NCBI GenBank assembly: GCA_022837245.1
Contig: JALHHX010000031.1
Span: 1 to 17,706, forward strand
DNA: 17,706 nt
Source: Lentisphaerota bacterium
Lineage (GTDB): Bacteria; Verrucomicrobiota; Kiritimatiellia; RFP12; UBA3636
Direction: 5' to 3'
Both the position numbers and the translations under genes were made by a program. Shown here in pieces: positions 13,918-17,706 of the stretch (position 1 is the stretch's first letter; every line of letters starts with the position of its first letter). Below the pieces are notes generated by a model. The model did not search any database. It was not told where the DNA came from and was given only the letters and a program-made list of their open reading frames with translations.

Positions 13918-16900
13918 TTACCGGATCAGGAATATTGTCTCCTGAGGAGGCAGAACCGTCAGGAAAACTATTGTGCCCGCTTCGGCTCCAGTCGTGAGCA
14001 GTTTGCCGTCACCGCCGTCAAGCCCCCCTGCCACGGTGGCTCCGCCGAGGTACTCCGGAATCGTGCTAGTGATTTGCACGCGCTTCATGTCTCCATCGGC
14101 GACACGTGCACGGTCTTCATCCTTAACCCCGTGCCATATTGCGATACGACCGCCGGCACCAGCAGCACCACCCCAGATATTTCCATTGGCTCCGTTCGCA
14201 TTCATAACGGCAGTCTCGCCGCCGGAAAATTTTCCGCAGTCCATGAATATCGTGCCGCCTGACCCTGAACCGCCGTAGATGTTTCCGCTTGTTGAGTTTG
14301 CAAGCAACTGCCCATTGACCAACGCATTGTCTATAACACGGATTCGGATGGCTCCGCCACCAATGCCACTGCCGTAGTAGCTCGCGTTGTTGCAGCCGCC
14401 GCCGCTACCCGAGAGTGCTGGCAGACGCTCCAAGTCGTTTGTAAGACCGTAAAGTGCCGAAGCGCGGCTTCCCAACCCGCCGTGCCCGCCGCCCATGAAC
14501 TTGTAGCCTGCCCCAGGTCCATATCCGGGCGTAGCCGTATTATAGGCACCGGCGAAACCGCGGTTACAAGCATCAAAGCCAGATGCGGAATCGATTATGC
14601 CGAGGTTGCCAACCGTCAAGAAGGCCGAGTAGCCGTTTGTCTTGTTGGAGGTGGAGATGATCCATGAACCTCCAGACAGGCTCATGTCGCCTGCTACATC
14701 GGCTTTTGCTCCGCAGTAATCCAATGTTTCTGTTGCAGATGCCGCACCTGCGTCGATTTTGAACACGGCGTTATTTGTCATTGTAAAATCGCCACCGCAA
14801 TCAATCGATGATCCATTTTCGGCGTATGGCAACAAGAATAGGCCTGCATCCTCGAGATAGATATCGCCAGCAGTAGAGACATCAGAATCGAAAAAGTCCA
14901 GACGATGCATGTTGGAATCAGTTCCGCAGACACGGATGCTATTAACATCAAATACCGCCTGACCTGCCGGTATGCGTAGCCAGCCGTTGCTAATGACCAG
15001 CGACCCCGGAGCCCATGTTGACAGCCCCGGTGCCTCCCATGAGCCGCTGTGTTTGTAGGCACCGAGGTTTCTGGACAGGAACTGGACATCCGGGAAGTAC
15101 AAAGTGCCTACATCACCATAGTAATCGCCACTTCTTGTGTATGTCTTTAGCGTTCCTCCAGCGGTGTAGTCGCCACCTGCGGCAGAAAACACCAATTCTG
15201 GTAATGGAGCCGCACCTTGAGCAGCCACATCGTATATTACGGATATTCGACCACCACCACCAGAAAATCCGCCTTCACCGGATTTTGCCGAACCTGTGGC
15301 AGTTATCTTGCCCGTGCCTTCAATACGACTACATGTTACGTAAACACTACCACCAGCACCGCCCGCCGCCTGATAGCCTGTTCTACTGGCGTCAGCCATC
15401 AAACTGCCGTTTATTGTCACAACTCCATCACTCGCAATTCGGATAACGCCGCCGCCGTTGCTACCCCAGCCTCTGGAATCAGAGTAACCGCCACCACTGC
15501 CCGGCTCAACAGGTGCGGATACGCTGCCATAGGTTTCACCATAAACGCCATTGTGAGCCCATCCTGTTCCACCATGCCCTGCAGATATTGCAGTGCGGTA
15601 ACCGCGTCCAGGCCCCCAGCCTTCGTAACGGTCGGCCGGCAGTATAAATTCCTTAATGGTCTTCGGCCGTCCACCATAATAACCAAGGCCCCTGGCATCA
15701 AAAGCAGACGTTGCGTCTACACTTAGATTGTTCATCTCGAATTTTACGTATCCACCATTGGTTGGATGCGAATAAGGGTGGATATATGAGTTGCCTGAAA
15801 CGGTCATGTCGCCACCAGCGGAGAACAATACCCCATAACCTTCGACAGAATCTGAAGGAATCCCGACATACATTTTCATCTGAGAGTAGTTAAGCATTGT
15901 GGCAGATCCGTCGCTTGTTACAGAACTGACGGACTTTCCAGACCAAACGTTCATCTTCGCGTAGTCCATCAAAATTTTGCCGCCGCAATTGACAACTGCG
16001 TTAGAGACATCAAGCCTGTTATATGTTTGCTTGCCGCCCGCCACAACCAGGTCGTTTGTGACATTTAAGGCAAAACCATCGTAATCAAAGCGCATCCACG
16101 AGTTGCTCATTATAAGAGAACTGCACGACCACGATTCCAAACCAGGAGCTTTCCATACACCGCTGTGGCGCACGGTTCCAGTCTGGCGCTTCAGGAACTG
16201 GCTGTCTGGGAAATATAGAGTACCCACATCTCCATATGAGGTGTACGTATGGGTCAAGTTGGGAGCTACACCGCCTGAAGTGGAAAAAACGATGCCTGGC
16301 AGAGGTTGCTGAGCCTGCATTGCAGAATCATAGATAACAGCAATGCATCCTCCACCACCCGTTGCGCCGCCTTCGCCAGATTTCGGGGATCCGTTTGCAT
16401 TGATAACGCCACCATTTCCCGCCAAGTACGAGCAGGTAATGTATACGGATCCACCAGAGCCGCCTGAAGCCTGATAGGAATTCTGCTCCGCCTCTGTTGT
16501 AATCTGCCCATCGATAGTCACGACGCCTGTTGCCGCGATCCTTACAACACCGCCTCCTCGTCCGTTCAGGTTGGCGCGGTCGCTTGTCCAGCCGCCGCCG
16601 CTGCCAGGTTGCGTCGGCGCTGTGAAATCATCATACTTCTTTCCATAAGTCGCGTTAGCTCCATAGCCCAAGCCGCCATGGCCTGCAGATGTGGATCCAC
16701 CAGAGCCTCGCCCGGGACCATACCCTTCCTTTCGCGGATTGCGACCGGCGGCATATCCTTTTGACTTGCCATCGATCTTGCCGGAAGTGGCGACGGTCAA
16801 ATTAGCGCACTCAATGTTCACACGTGCATTCGGAACCCAAATACCCAGACTATTTGTCGCGGTTGCAGTGTTCTCTGAATGCGTCACCGTGCCATATACG

Positions 16901-17706
16901 GAAACATCATCAGCCTTAAGAACAGTCTCCCATCCGTTGAATGAAAGCGTTCCATTCAAGTTCACCGTCGCGGAACTCAATTGCGGTGTCGCTTCAGTCA
17001 GAGTAACAATATGACCTGCAGCAATTGTAACCTTTGCCCCCTCACGAGGAGCTATTTCCTCGCCCCATGTGGCAGGGTCCGTCCAAGAACCGCTTATAAC
17101 ACTCGTCCATTCCGAGATATTAGTGAGCGTCGTGAAGCTAAAAACTTCTGAATGATATTCGCCGTAGTCATTGACCGCGCTCGCGCGCCAGAAGTGCTCT
17201 GTGGCAGAATCAAGCCCAGTCAAGTCGACGGAATAATCACCCATAGGCACGGTGCCCAAGCTATTTGTGTTTGCTAGATCGTCTGATGACAGACCCCATG
17301 AGAAATACACATTGGCATAGGTCCCATTGTCTAGCGTTAAAGAGAGGCGCGAAGAAATATCGGTTATGAGGCTTGAGTTGACACCCGACAGATTCGGCTG
17401 ACCCAAAGTTCTGAAGCTTGGCGCCGAACTTAAGGTCCCCCACGCCATGCCGTAGGCGTTGCTAGCCATGAAATTGTAGTAATAAACCGTATTAGGAGTG
17501 AGCCCTGTTGCCATTGCGGAAGCTTCGACACCCTCCACTGCATCCGCGGCCTCAGCTGTTCCACCGCCATTGGCAAGCCATTCCGAAGCAATAGCACCGC
17601 AGTCATTCGTTGCCCAGAAAGCGTAAAGCTTTGTCGGCGGTGCACCTTCGTACGTGATCGTGCCATGCAACGTAGCGGAAGTATTCAGCACGTCAGTCGC
17701 CCCCCC
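13918..17706 (-). CDS. giant glycine-rich repeat surface protein with Fn3-like and G8-like domains (5' partial)
   Basis: About 1,262 residues are visible; the frame stays open to the window edge, so the true start and any signal peptide lie outside. The apparent GTG start at 17691 falls inside a domain (GGATDVLNTSATLHG) and is not real. Two Fn3-like domains fill about 1-195. A G8-like domain follows at about 199-280 (SWTDPATWGEEIAPREG). Then come three glycine-rich repeats of about 365 residues. Each has GYGPGRG/GWGPGRG/GYGPGAG, GHGG, GSGGG, a GGGVVRIA-type strand and GGSGGSVYITC. Repeats 1 and 2 also share GDVGTLYFPD. This pattern suggests a parallel beta-helix on the cell surface or in an extracellular matrix. 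The C-terminus, IVFLTVLPPQETIFLIR, resembles that of the convergent secreted protein. No catalytic residues are recognised. Confidence 0.85.
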   Translation of the reverse strand, partial: GGATDVLNTSATLHGTITYEGAPPTKLYAFWATNDCGAIASEWLANGGGTAEAADAVEGVEASAMATGLTPNTVYYYNFMASNAYGMAWGTLSSAPSFRTLGQPNLSGVNSSLITDISSRLSLTLDNGTYANVYFSWGLSSDDLANTNSLGTVPMGDYSVDLTGLDSATEHFWRASAVNDYGEYHSEVFSFTTLTNISEWTSVISGSWTDPATWGEEIAPREGAKVTIAAGHIVTLTEATPQLSSATVNLNGTLSFNGWETVLKADDVSVYGTVTHSENTATATNSLGIWVPNARVNIECANLTVATSGKIDGKSKGYAAGRNPRKEGYGPGRGSGGSTSAGHGGLGYGANATYGKKYDDFTAPTQPGSGGGWTSDRANLNGRGGGVVRIAATGVVTIDGQITTEAEQNSYQASGGSGGSVYITCSYLAGNGGVINANGSPKSGEGGATGGGGCIAVIYDSAMQAQQPLPGIVFSTSGGVAPNLTHTYTSYGDVGTLYFPDSQFLKRQTGTVRHSGVWKAPGLESWSCSSLIMSNSWMRFDYDGFALNVTNDLVVAGGKQTYNRLDVSNAVVNCGGKILMDYAKMNVWSGKSVSSVTSDGSATMLNYSQMKMYVGIPSDSVEGYGVLFSAGGDMTVSGNSYIHPYSHPTNGGYVKFEMNNLSVDATSAFDARGLGYYGGRPKTIKEFILPADRYEGWGPGRGYRTAISAGHGGTGWAHNGVYGETYGSVSAPVEPGSGGGYSDSRGWGSNGGGVIRIASDGVVTINGSLMADASRTGYQAAGGAGGSVYVTCSRIEGTGKITATGSAKSGEGGFSGGGGRISVIYDVAAQGAAPLPELVFSAAGGDYTAGGTLKTYTRSGDYYGDVGTLYFPDVQFLSRNLGAYKHSGSWEAPGLSTWAPGSLVISNGWLRIPAGQAVFDVNSIRVCGTDSNMHRLDFFDSDVSTAGDIYLEDAGLFLLPYAENGSSIDCGGDFTMTNNAVFKIDAGAASATETLDYCGAKADVAGDMSLSGGSWIISTSNKTNGYSAFLTVGNLGIIDSASGFDACNRGFAGAYNTATPGYGPGAGYKFMGGGHGGLGSRASALYGLTNDLERLPALSGSGGGCNNASYYGSGIGGGAIRIRVIDNALVNGQLLANSTSGNIYGGSGSGGTIFMDCGKFSGGETAVMNANGANGNIWGGAAGAGGRIAIWHGVKDEDRARVADGDMKRVQITSTIPEYLGGATVAGGLDGGDGKLLTTGAEAGTIVFLTVLPPQETIFLIR
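13975..16840 (-). repeat. three coding repeats of about 1.1 kb in the glycine-rich protein
   Basis: Landmark motif GxGPGxG occurs near 16720, 15615 and 14520, giving a period close to 1.1 kb. Repeats 1 and 2 are clearly similar over their full length (for example GDVGTLYFPDSQFLKR and GDVGTLYFPDVQFLSR). Repeat 3 is more divergent and is cut short by the C-terminal tail. Boundaries are approximate. Confidence 0.75.

Overview
The window is 17.7 kb of bacterial chromosome, mostly GC-rich. It holds housekeeping genes, a decayed AT-rich restriction fragment at the left end and two large secreted or surface proteins at the right end. The lineage cannot be fixed from sequence alone. Glycine-rich repeat surface proteins, a tRNA-Leu next to dapA, and an FAD-oxidoreductase relic would fit the Verrucomicrobiota/Kiritimatiellota/Lentisphaerota (PVC) group, but that is inference.

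Layout. (1) 1-1400, AT-rich: a type I methyltransferase subunit (HsdM) cut off after about 345 residues, preceded on the minus strand by a small Phd/YefM-like antitoxin with its own promoter. A perfect 10-bp inverted repeat lies just beyond the HsdM break. (2) 1392-1695: a gap with the antitoxin promoter, a near-perfect direct repeat and a weak terminator candidate. (3) 1696-6148, minus strand: tRNA-Leu(UAG), dapA, dapB, rhaA (L-rhamnose isomerase) and a TrmA/RlmD-family RNA uracil-5-methyltransferase, all co-oriented with short gaps. A good sigma70-type promoter precedes the tRNA, which lies only 28 nt upstream of dapA. (4) 6343-9419, plus strand: RNase R, then a patatin-like phospholipase. 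(5) 9490-10236: an FAD-dependent oxidoreductase pseudogene with a frameshift, a large internal deletion and a 3' end that runs into three 25-bp hairpin-bearing repeats. (6) 10237-10693: that repeat array, evenly spaced T5 tracts, a strong promoter and a leader of about 230 nt. (7) 10694-13204, plus strand: a signal-peptide-bearing multidomain protein with two Ig-like domains and an apparent Fn3 fold. A strong hairpin terminator follows it. (8) 13205-13917: a non-coding gap dominated by a 619-bp segment bounded by perfect 16-bp inverted repeats. (9) 13918-17706, minus strand: a giant glycine-rich repeat protein with Fn3-like and G8-like domains and three repeats of about 365 residues, open at the window edge.

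How the genes relate. dapA and dapB encode consecutive steps of diaminopimelate/lysine synthesis and probably share a transcript with the tRNA. RNase R and the phospholipase form a separate divergent unit. The two secreted proteins converge on the 13.2-13.9 kb gap. They differ in architecture but end in nearly the same C-terminal tail (P-x-E-T-I-x-x-I-R), and the same 16-bp sequence lies downstream of each in the same orientation relative to the gene. This shared tail, with the paired 16-bp element, is the most interesting signal in the window.
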